Positions 1 through 10,122 of a DNA stretch of 64,000 nucleotides are shown one piece after another. The notes under the pieces are model-generated. The model searched no databases and was not told where the DNA came from. It was given only the letters and a program-made list of their open reading frames with translations. Numbering within the stretch: the first letter of the stretch is position 1; the number at the start of each line of letters is the position of its first letter. This DNA comes from Burkholderia contaminans (GTDB taxonomy: Bacteria; Pseudomonadota; Gammaproteobacteria; Burkholderiales; Burkholderiaceae). Both the position numbers and the translations under genes were made by a program. The DNA is taken from contig NZ_CP090640.1 in assembly GCF_029633825.1 (NCBI RefSeq), positions 3,658,001-3,722,000 of the forward strand, given 5' to 3'.

Positions 1-151
1 TTCGGGCGGAACGCTTGCAGTTGCCGGGTTTGCGGGGTGGTCGACCAAGTGGAGCAAGCCGCCCCGGCGCTTTCGGTGGCCAACCCGGCACCCGTCGACG
101 GGGGTGGTTGCCCCGCGCGCCGGGACTTCCGGCAATCCGTGCGCCGACCGC

Positions 152-976
152 TTACGCGTCGCCGCCGGGCTTGCCCGATTTCAGCAGGATGTGCTTCGCG
201 ACACCGCGCAGGATGTTGACCTCCTCGCGCTCGAGGCCCGTGCGTGCGAACAGCCGCCGCAGCCGCGGCATCAGCTTCTTCGGATTGCGCGGATCGAGGA
301 AATCGAGCGCGATCAGCGCGTTCTCGAGGTGCACGTACATCCGCTCGATCTCGTCGCTCTGCGCAAGCGTGCCGGCTTCGGCCGACGGTTGCGCCGGCGG
401 CTCGCTCGCCTGCTCGAGAAACGCGACGCGCAACTCGTACGCAAGCACCTGCACGGCCTGTGCGAGATTCAGCGAACTGTAGGCCGGGTTCGCTGGAATA
501 TGGGCCAGCGCGCTGCACTGCTCGACATGCTCGTTCGCGAGGCCCGTGCGCTCGTTGCCGAACACGAGCGCGATGTCGCCCGTGCCGACCTGCGCGCACG
601 CCTGCCTGGCCGCGGCACGCGGCGCCAGGCGCGGCGGCCCGTATTCGCGCGCGCGTGCGGTCAGCGCGATCGACCAGTGAACGCCGGACAGCGCGTCGCC
701 GAGCGTCGGCACGACGTGCGCGGACGCGAGGACGTCGTCCGCGCCGCTGGCCATCGCGATCGCCTCGGGATCGCTCTGCACGTGCGGCACGCGCGGCGCG
801 ACCAGCACGAGACGTGAAAATCCCATCGTTTTCAGTGCGCGGGCAGCCGCCCCGACATTGCCGGGATGGCTCGGCTCGACGAGCACGAAACGGGTGGACG
901 TGAAGCCGCCGGACGGCGACCAGGACGAGGCCGCGCCCGGCTCGGACGGCGCGGCGGTGATCTGCGGGGTTTCCAC
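152..976 (-). CDS. trmJ: tRNA (cytidine/uridine-2'-O-)-methyltransferase TrmJ
   Basis: SPOUT-class RNA methyltransferase expected to 2'-O-methylate position 32 of tRNAs using S-adenosylmethionine. The N-terminal half carries the family blocks '[19 protein letters not shown]' and '[14 protein letters not shown]', followed by '[16 protein letters not shown]', which form the trefoil-knot cofactor site. A helical C-terminal extension (about 90 residues) is typical of TrmJ rather than TrmL. The start is uncertain. I chose a GTG at 976 because the conserved domain begins well after it, but an ATG at 1021 is in frame and would add 15 residues. No good ribosome binding site supports either. It is divergent from suhB. 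The 151 bases beyond its stop codon hold no gene I can identify. Confidence 0.9.
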   Translation of the reverse strand: METPQITAAPSEPGAASSWSPSGGFTSTRFVLVEPSHPGNVGAAARALKTMGFSRLVLVAPRVPHVQSDPEAIAMASGADDVLASAHVVPTLGDALSGVHWSIALTARAREYGPPRLAPRAAARQACAQVGTGDIALVFGNERTGLANEHVEQCSALAHIPANPAYSSLNLAQAVQVLAYELRVAFLEQASEPPAQPSAEAGTLAQSDEIERMYVHLENALIALDFLDPRNPKKLMPRLRRLFARTGLEREEVNILRGVAKHILLKSGKPGGDA

Positions 977-1101
977 TACGATACGACTCGGTTCATCAGA
1001 ATGGCAGTATGGTATCGCCATCGTCGCAGCAAACCCACTCGTCCGGACGGATAGTGGGGGTTTCCCCGTATTCCGGTTACCTGAAACCGCCAAAAATCGG
1101 G

Positions 1102-1107
1102 TAAAAT
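1102..1107 (+). promoter_or_regulatory. Possible -10 box for suhB
   Basis: TAAAAT about 150 bases upstream of the suhB start, in the trmJ-suhB divergent region. I see no convincing -35 partner at 16-18 bases, so this is a weak call resting on the -10 match and position alone. Confidence 0.3.
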
Positions 1108-1256
1108 CATGCCCTTACGCGTTGCGCACCGTGCAGCGCGGGTCGTACCCCGTTCTTTGTCAATTCGCGTCTCATCTCGCCTGCCGCGCTTGCGCCGCGC
1201 CGGGCGGTTGTTCCACTTCGTGGCGGCCCGTGCCGCCGGCTACAGGATCCAGGCTC

Positions 1257-2060
1257 ATGCATCCCATGCTCAACATTGCTGTCAAGGCTGCGCGCCGCGC
1301 CGGACAGATCATCAATCGCGCTTCCCTCGATCTCGACCTGATCGAGATCCGCAAGAAGCAGCAGAACGACTTCGTCACCGAAGTGGACAAGGCCGCCGAA
1401 GACGCGATCATCGAGACGCTGAAGACCGCCTACCCCGACCACGCGATCCTCGCGGAAGAATCGGGCGAATCGGAGAACGAATCCGAATTCAAGTGGATCA
1501 TCGATCCGCTCGACGGCACGACCAACTTCATCCACGGCTTCCCGTACTACTGCGTATCGATCGCGCTCGAGCACAAGGGCGTCGTCACGCAGGCTGTCGT
1601 CTACGATCCGAACAAGAACGACCTGTTCACGGCCACCCGCGGCCGCGGCGCGTACCTGAACGACCGCCGCATCCGCGTCGGCCGCCGCGACCGCCTGTCG
1701 GACGCACTGGTCGGCACGGGCTTCCCGTTCCGCGAAAAGGACGGCCTCGATGCCTACGCGCGCCTCTTCACCGAAATGACGCAGGCCTGCACGGGCCTGC
1801 GCCGTCCGGGCGCAGCCGCACTCGATCTCGCGAACGTCGCGGCCGGCCGCCTCGACGCGTTCTTCGAACAGGGCATCAACGTGTGGGACATGGCGGCGGG
1901 CAGCCTGCTGATCACCGAGGCCGGTGGCCTCGTCGGCAACTACACGGGCGACGCCGACTTCCTGCATCGCCATGAAATCGTCGCCGCGAATCCGAAGATC
2001 TACGCGCAGATGATCCCGATCCTGAAGGGTTACACGCACGTGCATCCGGCGGCGGAGTAA
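1257..2060 (+). CDS. suhB: Inositol-1-monophosphatase family protein SuhB
   Basis: Mg2+-dependent phosphatase of the inositol monophosphatase fold. In E. coli SuhB also joins the Nus factor complex that supports rRNA transcription and processing. The 267-residue length equals that of the E. coli protein. The metal-binding motifs are intact: E67 in 'AEESG', 'DPLDGTTN' at residues 83-90, and the C-terminal 'WDMAAG' block. Upstream in-frame codons are open, but the ATG at 1257 starts exactly where family members begin ([16 protein letters not shown]). It is divergent from trmJ and followed by a hairpin terminator. Whether it acts mainly as phosphatase or Nus factor here cannot be read from the sequence. 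Confidence 0.95.
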   Translation: MHPMLNIAVKAARRAGQIINRASLDLDLIEIRKKQQNDFVTEVDKAAEDAIIETLKTAYPDHAILAEESGESENESEFKWIIDPLDGTTNFIHGFPYYCVSIALEHKGVVTQAVVYDPNKNDLFTATRGRGAYLNDRRIRVGRRDRLSDALVGTGFPFREKDGLDAYARLFTEMTQACTGLRRPGAAALDLANVAAGRLDAFFEQGINVWDMAAGSLLITEAGGLVGNYTGDADFLHRHEIVAANPKIYAQMIPILKGYTHVHPAAE

Positions 2061-2372
2061 GCCCCGGCCGCGCCTGCACGGCGCGGCTTTCGCGCTTACC
2101 GCTCGCGGGCATCGTCATGACGGCGCGCCATTCGCCTCCCGTTGCCGGGAGGCGGGACAATCTTCCCGCACAAGGGTCGCTTCGTGCGCCTATCCTGAAG
2201 TTGCTTGAGTTGTTCGGGCCGGTCGGCGCACTTGCGCATGCATGGCCCTTCCCGCAATGACAATGATGGGTTTGCGTCCGGCATGCCCGCACGGCGGACA
2301 ACACCGCCGGCCAGCCGGCCCCCGACCGTATCAACACCGCCACGACGCCGTGGCAATCGCATCCGAGTTCCC
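2061..2372. other. Intergenic region suhB to FAD oxidoreductase
   Basis: This 312-base gap holds the suhB terminator and a second hairpin at 2133-2154 (CGCCTCCC / GGGAGGCG, loop GTTGCC) with no T-run. I see no supported coding sequence and no clear sigma-70 promoter, though the promoter of the downstream gene must lie here unless the terminator is read through. Confidence 0.5.
2067..2090 (+). terminator. Intrinsic terminator after suhB
   Basis: GCCGCGCC, loop TGCAC, GGCGCGGC, then CTTT-type sequence, starting 7 bases after the suhB stop. The stem is strong (8 bp) but the T-run is short. Confidence 0.55.
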
Positions 2373-3995
2373 ATGTTACGGCTAAGCGAAATTAAACTCC
2401 CCCTCGACCACCCCGAGAGCGCGCTCGAGGCCGCGATTCGCGCGCGCCTCGCGGAGCTTGGCGTGGCCGCGGACGGGCTCCTCCGTTACACCGTGTTCCG
2501 CCGTGCGCACGATGCGCGCAAGCGCGCCGACATCAAGCTCACGTATATCGTCGATGTCGAAGTCACGGACGAAGCGGCCGCGATCAAGCGCCTCGCCGGC
2601 AAGCCGCATTGCGGCGTGACGCCCGACATGGCGTACCACTTCGTCACGAAGGCGCCCGAGCACGGCAATTTCCTGCGCCCGGTCGTGATCGGCATGGGGC
2701 CGTGCGGCCTGTTCGCGGGGCTGATCCTCGCGCAGATGGGTTTCCGCCCCATCATCCTGGAACGCGGCAAGGCCGTGCGCGAACGCACCAAGGACACCTT
2801 CGGCCTGTGGCGCAAGAGCGTGCTCAACCCCGAATCCAACGTGCAGTTCGGCGAAGGCGGGGCCGGGACGTTCTCCGACGGCAAGCTGTACAGCCAGATC
2901 AAGGATCCGAACCACTATGGCCGCAAGGTGCTGGACGAATTCGTCAAGGCCGGTGCGCCGGACGACATCCTGTATCTGAGCCGGCCGCACATCGGCACGT
3001 TCCGCCTCGTCAGCATGGTGGAAAAGATGCGCGCGTCCATCCACGAACTGGGTGGCGAAGTGCGTTTCGAAACGCGGGTCGACGACATCGAGATTGATCA
3101 GGGCAAGGTGCGCTCGCTGAAGCTGTCGAACGGCGAAACGCTGCAGTGCGACCACGTGGTGCTGGCCGTGGGCCACAGCGCGCGCGACACCTTCCAGATG
3201 CTGCACGATCGCGGCGTCTTTATCGAAGCCAAGCCGTTCTCGCTGGGTTTTCGCATCGAGCATCCGCAGGGGCTGATCGATCGCAGCCGCTTCGGCAAGT
3301 TCGCGGGCCACAAGCAGCTCGGCGCGGCGGACTACAAGGTGGTGCATCACTGCAGCAATGGGCGCGCCGTCTACAGCTTCTGCATGTGCCCGGGCGGCAC
3401 GGTGGTCGCGGCGACCTCCGAGCCGGGCCGCGTGGTCACCAACGGCATGAGCCAGTATTCGCGCGCCGAGCGCAACGCGAATGCGGGCATCGTCGTCGGC
3501 ATCACGCCGGACGACTATCCCGGCGGCCCGCTGGCGGGCATCGCGTTCCAGCGCAAATGGGAAGAGCGCGCGTTCGAACTCGGCGGCGGCGATTACCGCG
3601 CGCCGGGCCAGCTGGTTGGCGATTTCATCGCCGGCCGGCCGTCGACGTCGCTGGGCTCCGTGGAGCCGTCGTACAAGCCGGGCGTGAACCCGACCGATCT
3701 CAGCACCGCGCTGCCGGACTATGTGATCGAAGCGATCCGCGAAGCCCTCCCCGAGATCGACAAGAAGATCGCCGGCTTCGCGATGCACGATGCGGTGCTC
3801 ACCGGTGTCGAAACGCGCACTTCGTCGCCGATCCGGATTCGACGCAAGGACGATTACCAGAGCATGAACGTCGAGGGGCTGTATCCGGCGGGTGAAGGTG
3901 CGGGGTATGCGGGCGGCATCTATTCGGCGGCCATCGACGGGATCGAAGTCGCGCAGGCGGTGGCGCTCAGCATGACGTCGGGGCAAGCGGCCTGA
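2373..3995 (+). CDS. FAD-dependent oxidoreductase of unknown substrate
   Basis: A 540-residue flavoprotein of a widely conserved, uncharacterised family. Residues 1-100 form a family-specific N-terminal domain ('KLPLDHPESALEAAIRARL'). The Rossmann FAD-binding motif 'VIGMGPCGLFAG' begins near residue 105 and is followed by 'ILERGKAVRERTKDT'. The C-terminus has the second FAD contact 'GLYPAGEGAGYAGGI'. No signal peptide or membrane segment is visible, so it is probably cytosolic. The start at 2373 was chosen because the N-terminal domain begins there; upstream in-frame sequence looks non-coding. It stands alone between suhB and mutS, and its neighbours give no clue to the reaction. Confidence 0.85.
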   Translation: MLRLSEIKLPLDHPESALEAAIRARLAELGVAADGLLRYTVFRRAHDARKRADIKLTYIVDVEVTDEAAAIKRLAGKPHCGVTPDMAYHFVTKAPEHGNFLRPVVIGMGPCGLFAGLILAQMGFRPIILERGKAVRERTKDTFGLWRKSVLNPESNVQFGEGGAGTFSDGKLYSQIKDPNHYGRKVLDEFVKAGAPDDILYLSRPHIGTFRLVSMVEKMRASIHELGGEVRFETRVDDIEIDQGKVRSLKLSNGETLQCDHVVLAVGHSARDTFQMLHDRGVFIEAKPFSLGFRIEHPQGLIDRSRFGKFAGHKQLGAADYKVVHHCSNGRAVYSFCMCPGGTVVAATSEPGRVVTNGMSQYSRAERNANAGIVVGITPDDYPGGPLAGIAFQRKWEERAFELGGGDYRAPGQLVGDFIAGRPSTSLGSVEPSYKPGVNPTDLSTALPDYVIEAIREALPEIDKKIAGFAMHDAVLTGVETRTSSPIRIRRKDDYQSMNVEGLYPAGEGAGYAGGIYSAAIDGIEVAQAVALSMTSGQAA

Positions 3996-4205
3996 TGTAC
4001 GAGACGAGTCGGCGCGCGAAGGTTCTCGACCTGAGCGGCGCCGACCGTCTCATGGCCGGCCAGGAGCGCGGTCGGACGGCGCGCGAGAATGACCGCCGCC
4101 GGTCGCGCAATCTCCGGCAACCTGGCCGAATGGCCAACTTCGCGCGTGCATGCCGAAGCCACTGGTAAACTCGGGCAACCAAAGCAACAACTTCACGCCT
4201 GACTT

Positions 4206-6863
4206 ATGACCACGCTGTCGCCCGACGCCTTCGCCGGCCACACTCCAATGATGCAGCAGTACCTCCGCATCAAGGCCGACCATCCCGACACGCTTGTCTT
4301 CTACCGGATGGGCGACTTCTACGAGCTGTTCTTCGAAGACGCGGAGAAAGCCGCACGCCTGCTCGACCTGACCCTCACGCAACGCGGTGCCACCGCCGGC
4401 ACGCCGATCAAGATGGCCGGCGTACCGCATCACGCGGTTGAGCAGTATCTTGCGAAGCTCGTGAAAATGGGCGAATCGGTCGCGATCTGCGAGCAGATCG
4501 GCGATCCCGCCACGTCGAAGGGCCCCGTCGAGCGCAAGGTCGTGCGCGTCGTCACGCCCGGCACGCTGACCGATGCCGCGCTGCTGTCCGACAAGAACGA
4601 CGTTTACCTGCTCGCGATGTGCACGGGCCACAACAAGCGCGGCGTCGCGGTGAACATCGGCCTTGCATGGTTGAACCTCGCAAGCGGCGCGCTGCGGCTC
4701 GCCGAAATCGAACCCGATCAGCTCGCGGCCGCGCTCGAGCGCATCCGGCCGGCCGAGATCCTGACGCCGGACGGTGCGACCGACGCCGTGCCGGCCGGCG
4801 CGGGCGCCAGCAAGCGCGTGCCGGCCTGGCACTTCGACATCGCATCGGGCACGCAGCGCCTGTGCGACCAGCTCGATGTCGCGAGCCTCGACGGCTTCGG
4901 GGCGCATTCACTCACGAGCGCGTGCGGCGCGGCCGGCGCGCTGCTGCTGTATGCGGCCGCCACGCAAGGCCAGCAACTGCGGCACGTGCGCAGCCTGAAG
5001 GTCGAGAACGAAACGGAGTACATCGGTCTCGATCCGGCCACGCGCCGCAACCTCGAGCTGACCGAGACGCTGCGCGGCACCGAGTCACCGACCCTGTATT
5101 CACTGCTCGACACCTGCTGCACGACGATGGGCAGCCGGCTGCTGCGTCACTGGCTGCATCACCCGCCGCGCGCGTCGGTCGCTGCACAGTCGCGCCAGCA
5201 GGCAATCGGTGCACTGCTCGATGCACCGGCCAATGCAAGTCTCGATGCGCTGCGCAGCGCGCTGCGCCAGATCGCCGACGTCGAACGGATCACCGGGCGT
5301 CTCGCGCTGCTGTCCGCCCGCCCGCGCGACCTGTCGAGCCTGCGCGACACGTTCGCTGCGCTGCCGGCACTGCGCGAGCGCATCAGCGCGATCGTCGCGA
5401 ACGCGGACTCACTCACCCGCGTCGACGCAGCACTCGCACCGCCCGCCGAATGCCTCGACCTGCTGACCAGCGCGATTGCGCCCGAGCCGGCCGCGATGGT
5501 GCGCGACGGTGGTGTCATCGCGCGCGGCTACGACGCCGAGCTCGACGAGTTGCGCGACATCTCGGAGAACTGCGGGCAGTTCCTGATCGATCTCGAAGCG
5601 CGCGAACGCACGCGCACCGGCATCGCGAACCTGCGCGTCGAATACAACAAGGTGCACGGGTTCTACATCGAGGTCACGCGCGGCCAGACCGACAAGGTGC
5701 CCGACGATTACCGCCGGCGCCAGACGTTGAAGAACGCCGAGCGCTACATCACGCCCGAACTGAAGACCTTCGAGGACAAGGCGCTGTCCGCGCAGGAACG
5801 CGCACTGGCGCGCGAGCGCGCGCTGTACGACGCGGTGCTGCAGGCACTGCTGCCGTTCATCCCGGAGTGCCAGCGCGTCGCATCGGCACTCGCCGAGCTC
5901 GACCTGCTCGCCGCATTCGCCGAACGCGCCCGCGCACTCGACTGGGTCGCCCCCACCTTCACCGACGAGATCGGCATCGAAATCGAACAGGGCCGCCACC
6001 CTGTCGTCGAGGCACAGGTCGAACAGTTCATCGCGAACGACTGCCGCTTCGGCACCGAGCGCAAGCTGCTGCTGATTACCGGTCCGAACATGGGCGGTAA
6101 ATCGACATTCATGCGGCAGACCGCGTTGATCGCGCTGATGGCCTACGTGGGCAGCTACGTGCCGGCCAAGTCGGCATGCTTCGGCCCGATCGACCGGATC
6201 TTCACACGGATCGGCGCGGCGGACGATCTCGCGGGCGGCCGCTCGACGTTCATGGTCGAGATGACCGAAGCCGCTGCGATCCTCAACGACGCGACGCCGC
6301 AAAGCCTCGTGCTGATGGACGAGATCGGCCGCGGCACGTCGACGTTCGACGGCCTCGCGCTCGCATGGGCCATCGCGCGCCACCTGCTGGCGCACAACGC
6401 GTGCTACACGCTGTTCGCGACGCACTACTTCGAGCTGACGCAACTGCCGGCCGAATTCCCGCAAGCGGCCAACGTCCACCTGTCGGCCGTCGAGCACGGC
6501 CACGGCATCGTGTTCCTGCACGCGGTCAACGAAGGTCCGGCCAACCAGAGCTACGGCCTGCAGGTCGCGCAGCTCGCAGGCGTTCCGGCGCCCGTGATCC
6601 GCGCTGCGCGCAAGCACCTCGCGTATCTCGAACAGCAGTCGGCGTCGCAGCACACGCCGCAACTCGACCTGTTCAGCGCGCCGCCGGTGGCCGCCGACGA
6701 TCTCGAATGCGCGGACGCGCCGGCGCTGCCCGACACACCGCATCCGGCGCTCGAAAAACTGCGCGACATCGATCCCGACGATCTCAAGCCGCGCGAGGCG
6801 CTCGACCTGCTGTACGAACTGCGCACGCTGGTCCGGTCGCACGATGTCGACGGACACGCGTAA
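4206..6863 (+). CDS. mutS: DNA mismatch repair protein MutS
   Basis: ATPase that recognises mismatches and small loops and starts methyl-directed repair with MutL. At 885 residues it is slightly longer than E. coli MutS (853). Visible landmarks are the mismatch-contacting F38-Y39-E40 in 'MGDFYELFF', Walker A 'GPNMGGKST' at residues 626-634, '[14 protein letters not shown]' (Walker B and signature), and '[11 protein letters not shown]'. The last 60 or so residues carry the short dimer/tetramer helix region. A possible extended -10 (TGGTAAACT, about 4163-4171) lies about 35 bases upstream. The 3' end overlaps the next gene by 20 bases, suggesting co-transcription. All catalytic motifs are intact, so no mutator defect is evident here. 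Confidence 0.98.
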   Translation: MTTLSPDAFAGHTPMMQQYLRIKADHPDTLVFYRMGDFYELFFEDAEKAARLLDLTLTQRGATAGTPIKMAGVPHHAVEQYLAKLVKMGESVAICEQIGDPATSKGPVERKVVRVVTPGTLTDAALLSDKNDVYLLAMCTGHNKRGVAVNIGLAWLNLASGALRLAEIEPDQLAAALERIRPAEILTPDGATDAVPAGAGASKRVPAWHFDIASGTQRLCDQLDVASLDGFGAHSLTSACGAAGALLLYAAATQGQQLRHVRSLKVENETEYIGLDPATRRNLELTETLRGTESPTLYSLLDTCCTTMGSRLLRHWLHHPPRASVAAQSRQQAIGALLDAPANASLDALRSALRQIADVERITGRLALLSARPRDLSSLRDTFAALPALRERISAIVANADSLTRVDAALAPPAECLDLLTSAIAPEPAAMVRDGGVIARGYDAELDELRDISENCGQFLIDLEARERTRTGIANLRVEYNKVHGFYIEVTRGQTDKVPDDYRRRQTLKNAERYITPELKTFEDKALSAQERALARERALYDAVLQALLPFIPECQRVASALAELDLLAAFAERARALDWVAPTFTDEIGIEIEQGRHPVVEAQVEQFIANDCRFGTERKLLLITGPNMGGKSTFMRQTALIALMAYVGSYVPAKSACFGPIDRIFTRIGAADDLAGGRSTFMVEMTEAAAILNDATPQSLVLMDEIGRGTSTFDGLALAWAIARHLLAHNACYTLFATHYFELTQLPAEFPQAANVHLSAVEHGHGIVFLHAVNEGPANQSYGLQVAQLAGVPAPVIRAARKHLAYLEQQSASQHTPQLDLFSAPPVAADDLECADAPALPDTPHPALEKLRDIDPDDLKPREALDLLYELRTLVRSHDVDGHA

Positions 6864-8115
6864 GCGCATCCCGCGCGGCCTGCCGGCGCGCACGGCCGCC
6901 GCGCTCGTTGCGGCCGTGCTCACGCTCGCGCAGGCCACCGCGCTGGCCGCGCCGCCGAAGCGCAGCACCACGCCCTACTCGTTCGCGGTCGTGTCGGGTG
7001 TGATGAATGCCCCTGCGGACGAGCCCGCCGCCCAGCGGCTGCTCGATGCGATCGCGCGCGAGCGCAACCTCGCGTTCGTCGTCTATGCGGGCGATCTCAA
7101 GGGTTCGAAGGAAGCGTGCCGCGATGCACTGTATTCGCAGCGTGGCGCGATCCTGGATGCGGCACGCGTGCCGCTCGTGTTCATTCCCGGCCACGACGAC
7201 TGGGTAACGTGCAACACCGCGGCTGGCGGCGGCTACGATCCGGTCGAGCGGCTCGATTTCCTGCGGCAGACGCTGCTCGCCGATTCGGCACTGCCCGACC
7301 CCGGCGCGCTGCAAATCACGCGGGAAAGCGAAGTCGCACGGTTCCGGCCGTATCGGGAAAACGCACGCTGGATGCGCGACGACATCGTCTACGTCGCGCT
7401 CAACGCGCCGGCGCCGAACAACCACTACCTGACGGCCGGCGGGCGCAACGGCGAATTCGAGGACCGCATCATCGCGAACGGTTTCTGGATCGACCACGCG
7501 GCCGAATACGCGAAGCGGCGGGAGGCACGTGCGATGGTGGTGATGTTCGAAGGCGATCCGCAGTTCGAACGCTATGAACGCGCGGAACGCTTCGCATGGC
7601 TGCGCTTCAACCGGCCGCGCGTGCGCGACGGCTTCCGTGAATTGAAACGAACGCTGGTGAAGGCGGCGGCGACGTTCCGCGGCCCGATACTCGTGATGCA
7701 TGCGAGCGGCGAGCCGCTTGCAAACGGTTTTCTGATCGACCGCCCGCTGCGGGCAGATGACGGTGAACTGGTGGGTAACGTGACGCGCGTCGCGATCGGA
7801 CCGCGCCATCCGACGAATCAGTGGGTCAAGGTGAGCGTGTCGCCGGCACGGCAGACGATCTTCAACGTGAGCCTGCAGGAGGTGCCGAAGAACCTGCCCG
7901 TGCCGCCCGCGCTGCCACTCGCGCCGCGTGACGACGTGCCGCTGCCGCAGATGCCGGAAATCCCTGCGTTGCCGGCGCTGCCCGACGCGTCGTCGGTCGC
8001 GCCGCCATTACAGGGTGACGGCGCCGCACCGGGCGGCGCATCGTGGCCGGCGCCCGCCCCTGCGTCGGGGCCGGCACCCGGCCTGCCTGCGAGCTCAGTG
8101 CAGGGTACGCCCTGA
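6844..8115 (+). CDS. Secreted calcineurin-like phosphoesterase-like protein
   Basis: A 423-residue protein of unknown function. Residues 1-38 look like a Sec signal peptide (basic RKR, hydrophobic core, ALAAPP cleavage region). The body resembles metallophosphoesterases: 'VVYAGDLKG' and '[11 protein letters not shown]' sit where such enzymes have GD and GNHD blocks, with the Asn replaced (GHDD). The last 70 residues are Pro/Ala-rich and probably disordered. It begins inside the last 20 bases of mutS, so translation is probably coupled. Its 3' end overlaps slyD, on the opposite strand, by 21 bases. Catalytic activity is uncertain because the canonical metal-binding set is incomplete. Confidence 0.75.
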   Translation: MSTDTRKRIPRGLPARTAAALVAAVLTLAQATALAAPPKRSTTPYSFAVVSGVMNAPADEPAAQRLLDAIARERNLAFVVYAGDLKGSKEACRDALYSQRGAILDAARVPLVFIPGHDDWVTCNTAAGGGYDPVERLDFLRQTLLADSALPDPGALQITRESEVARFRPYRENARWMRDDIVYVALNAPAPNNHYLTAGGRNGEFEDRIIANGFWIDHAAEYAKRREARAMVVMFEGDPQFERYERAERFAWLRFNRPRVRDGFRELKRTLVKAAATFRGPILVMHASGEPLANGFLIDRPLRADDGELVGNVTRVAIGPRHPTNQWVKVSVSPARQTIFNVSLQEVPKNLPVPPALPLAPRDDVPLPQMPEIPALPALPDASSVAPPLQGDGAAPGGASWPAPAPASGPAPGLPASSVQGTP

Positions 8116-8637
8116 CGGCGCGTCACCGTCTTCGTCTTCGTCCTCGTCGACGATCTCGAGCCCTTCCGCACCATGTGCGTGCTCATGCTCGATTTCGTCT
8201 TCGGTGGCTTCGCGAACGTCCTTCACGGTGAGCGCGAAACGCAGCGCCATGCCTGCCAGCGGGTGATTGCCGTCGAGCACGACCTTGTCTTCGGCAATGT
8301 CGGTGACCGTGTAGATCAGCGAATCGACTTCCTCGTCGCCGTCTTCCGGCGTGCCTTCGAACTGCATGCCCACTTCGAGCGGCTCGGGAAAACGATCGCG
8401 CGGCTCGATCTTCACGAGTTCGGGATCGTAGTCGCCGAACGCGTCCTGCGGCTCGAGCTGAACCTGCGCCTCGTAGCCCGGCTCATGGCCGTCGAGCTGT
8501 TCCTCGATCTTGGGGAACGTGCCATCATAGCCGCCGTGCAGATAGACCATCGGCTCGTCGCTTTCCTCGATCAGGTTGCCCTGTGTATCCGACAGCTTGT
8601 AAGTGACGGACACGACGGTGTTTTTTGCGATTTTCAT
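8095..8637 (-). CDS. slyD: FKBP-type peptidyl-prolyl isomerase SlyD
   Basis: Cytosolic prolyl isomerase and chaperone. Residues 1-70 form the FKBP domain with the inserted flap ('GHEPGYEAQVQLEPQDAFG'). 'VVLDGNHPLAGMALRF' is the SlyD hallmark. At 180 residues it is slightly shorter than E. coli SlyD. The His-rich nickel-binding tail is largely missing: only HEHAHG remains, followed by an acidic run of alternating Asp/Glu. Nickel delivery is therefore doubtful. The ATG at 8637 has a purine-rich site (GGGAGAATTGG) just upstream. The start is only 32 bases from that of the divergent roxA, and a TATAAT for slyD lies at 8662-8667 on the minus strand. Confidence 0.93.
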   Translation of the reverse strand: MKIAKNTVVSVTYKLSDTQGNLIEESDEPMVYLHGGYDGTFPKIEEQLDGHEPGYEAQVQLEPQDAFGDYDPELVKIEPRDRFPEPLEVGMQFEGTPEDGDEEVDSLIYTVTDIAEDKVVLDGNHPLAGMALRFALTVKDVREATEDEIEHEHAHGAEGLEIVDEDEDEDGDAPSGRTLH

Positions 8638-8669
8638 CCAATTCTCCCAATTACAAGTCTCATTATACG

Positions 8670-9890
8670 ATGCGCAACCGGTCTCAAGCCGAACCGCGGG
8701 ATGCCGCTGCCGCCCCGCTCGGCGCGCCGCCTTCCGATCTTCCCACACCGCTGCTCGGTGGTCTTACGCCGGCGCAATTCATGCGCGGCTACTGGCAGAA
8801 GAAGCCGCTCCTGATCCGCCAGGCGATCCCGGGCGTCGCGTCGCCGGTCTCGCGCGACGCGCTGTTCGAGCTCGCAGCGGACTATGACGCGGAATCGCGA
8901 CTGATCACCCATTTTCGTAACAAGTGGCAACTGGAGCACGGCCCGTTCGAGCCCGGCTCGCTGCCGGCCGTCACGCGCAAGGCCTGGACCCTGCTCGTGC
9001 AGGGGCTCGACCTGCACGTCGATGCCGCGCGCGCACTGCTCGACCGCTTCCGCTTCATCCCCGACGCGCGTCTGGACGACCTGATGATCTCCTATGCGAC
9101 GGATGGCGGCGGCGTCGGCCCGCACTTCGATTCGTATGACGTATTCCTGCTGCAGGTCGAAGGCCGGCGCCGCTGGCGCGTCGGTGCGCAGAAGGACCTG
9201 TCGCTGCAACCGGACGTGCCGCTGAAGATCCTCGAAAATTTCGAACCGAGCGACGAATGGGTGCTGGAACCCGGCGACATGCTCTACCTGCCGCCGCACA
9301 TCGCGCACGATGGCGTTGCCGAAGGCGAATGCATGACCTGCTCGATCGGCTTCCGGGCCCCGTCCGCCGGCGAGCTGGGCGCCCAGTTCCTGTACTATCT
9401 CGCGGAGCGTGGCGGCCTGCGCGACGGTTGCGGCGACGATCTTTACCGCGATCCGAAACAGTCGGCCGTCGACACGCCCGCCCAGCTGCCTCCGGCGATG
9501 GTCGAGCGCGTTGCCGAGATCGTGGACGCGATCCGCTGGCGCAAGCGGGACGTCGCCGAATTCCTCGGCTGCTACCTGAGCGAGCCCAAGCCGAACGTCG
9601 TTTTCGACCCGCCCGCACGCCCGCTGTCCGAGGCCGCGTTCGTCACGCAAGCGTCACGCCGGGGCGTGTGTCTCGACAGAAGGGCCGCATTGATGTATAA
9701 CGCGCGCTCGTACTTCATTAATGGTGAAGAAGGACCGCTCGAGCAGGCCAGCGAATGGCTGCCCGAACTGGCCAATCAACGCCAGATGGAGGCGAAACGG
9801 TTTGTAACACTATCCCGGGTTCCCTCGATGACAGCCTTGTTGCACGAGTGGTATCGTGCGGGCTGGATACGGGTCGGAAACCGGATTTAG
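8670..9890 (+). CDS. roxA: Ribosomal protein uL16 arginine hydroxylase (JmjC/cupin), RoxA/YcfD type
   Basis: Fe(II)/2-oxoglutarate-dependent oxygenase expected to hydroxylate an arginine of ribosomal protein L16. The JmjC iron triad is visible: H152 and D154 in 'GPHFDSYDVFLLQ' and the distal His at about 213 in 'PPHIAHDG'. 'YWQKKPLLIRQA' near the N-terminus is typical of the family. Residues after about 280 form the dimerisation and winged-helix part. At 406 residues it is a little longer than E. coli YcfD (373). The ATG at 8670 was chosen because it gives the usual short leader before the conserved block. It is divergent from slyD. Confidence 0.88.
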   Translation: MRNRSQAEPRDAAAAPLGAPPSDLPTPLLGGLTPAQFMRGYWQKKPLLIRQAIPGVASPVSRDALFELAADYDAESRLITHFRNKWQLEHGPFEPGSLPAVTRKAWTLLVQGLDLHVDAARALLDRFRFIPDARLDDLMISYATDGGGVGPHFDSYDVFLLQVEGRRRWRVGAQKDLSLQPDVPLKILENFEPSDEWVLEPGDMLYLPPHIAHDGVAEGECMTCSIGFRAPSAGELGAQFLYYLAERGGLRDGCGDDLYRDPKQSAVDTPAQLPPAMVERVAEIVDAIRWRKRDVAEFLGCYLSEPKPNVVFDPPARPLSEAAFVTQASRRGVCLDRRAALMYNARSYFINGEEGPLEQASEWLPELANQRQMEAKRFVTLSRVPSMTALLHEWYRAGWIRVGNRI

Positions 9891-9984
9891 TGTGAGTCGC
9901 CCCGTATGCCCGTACAGATCAAATTCTGTATGGGAAAGACAACGTATTGACCCCGCATTTGTCGACGGTCGATAGGAAAGTGCA

Positions 9985-9990
9985 TATAAT
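9985..9990 (+). promoter_or_regulatory. -10 box (TATAAT) for the alanine-rich lipoprotein
   Basis: A perfect TATAAT lies 132 bases before the lipoprotein start. The -35 is weak: TTGTCG at 9959-9964 is 20 bases away, and TTGACC at 9947-9952 is too far. If used, it gives an unusually long 5' leader of about 125 bases. Confidence 0.5.
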
Positions 9991-10122
9991 TTCCGCCCAA
10001 GCCGTAGGGAAGATTCACGCTCTAAGAAGTGCATCTCCACCAGCGGCCCAGGTCGGTGTTGGAGCACATTACCGGTATTGTTTCGCGCTGTTGCTTACCT
10101 TTAACCATAAAAGGACGTGATC

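Noticed and set aside
1..151. Possible coding sequence downstream of trmJ.
   Set aside because: No open frame with a recognisable product; short frames here are antisense or out-of-frame shadows.
2133..2154. Hairpin CGCCTCCC/GGGAGGCG.
   Set aside because: No T-run and no gene end near it; not supported as a terminator.
9947..9990. TTGACC as -35 partner for the TATAAT at 9985.
   Set aside because: Spacing is 32 bases, far beyond the functional range.
10117..10122. GTG at 10117 as the lipoprotein start.
   Set aside because: The ATG at 10123 has the better-spaced AAGGA and gives a standard MKK signal peptide.
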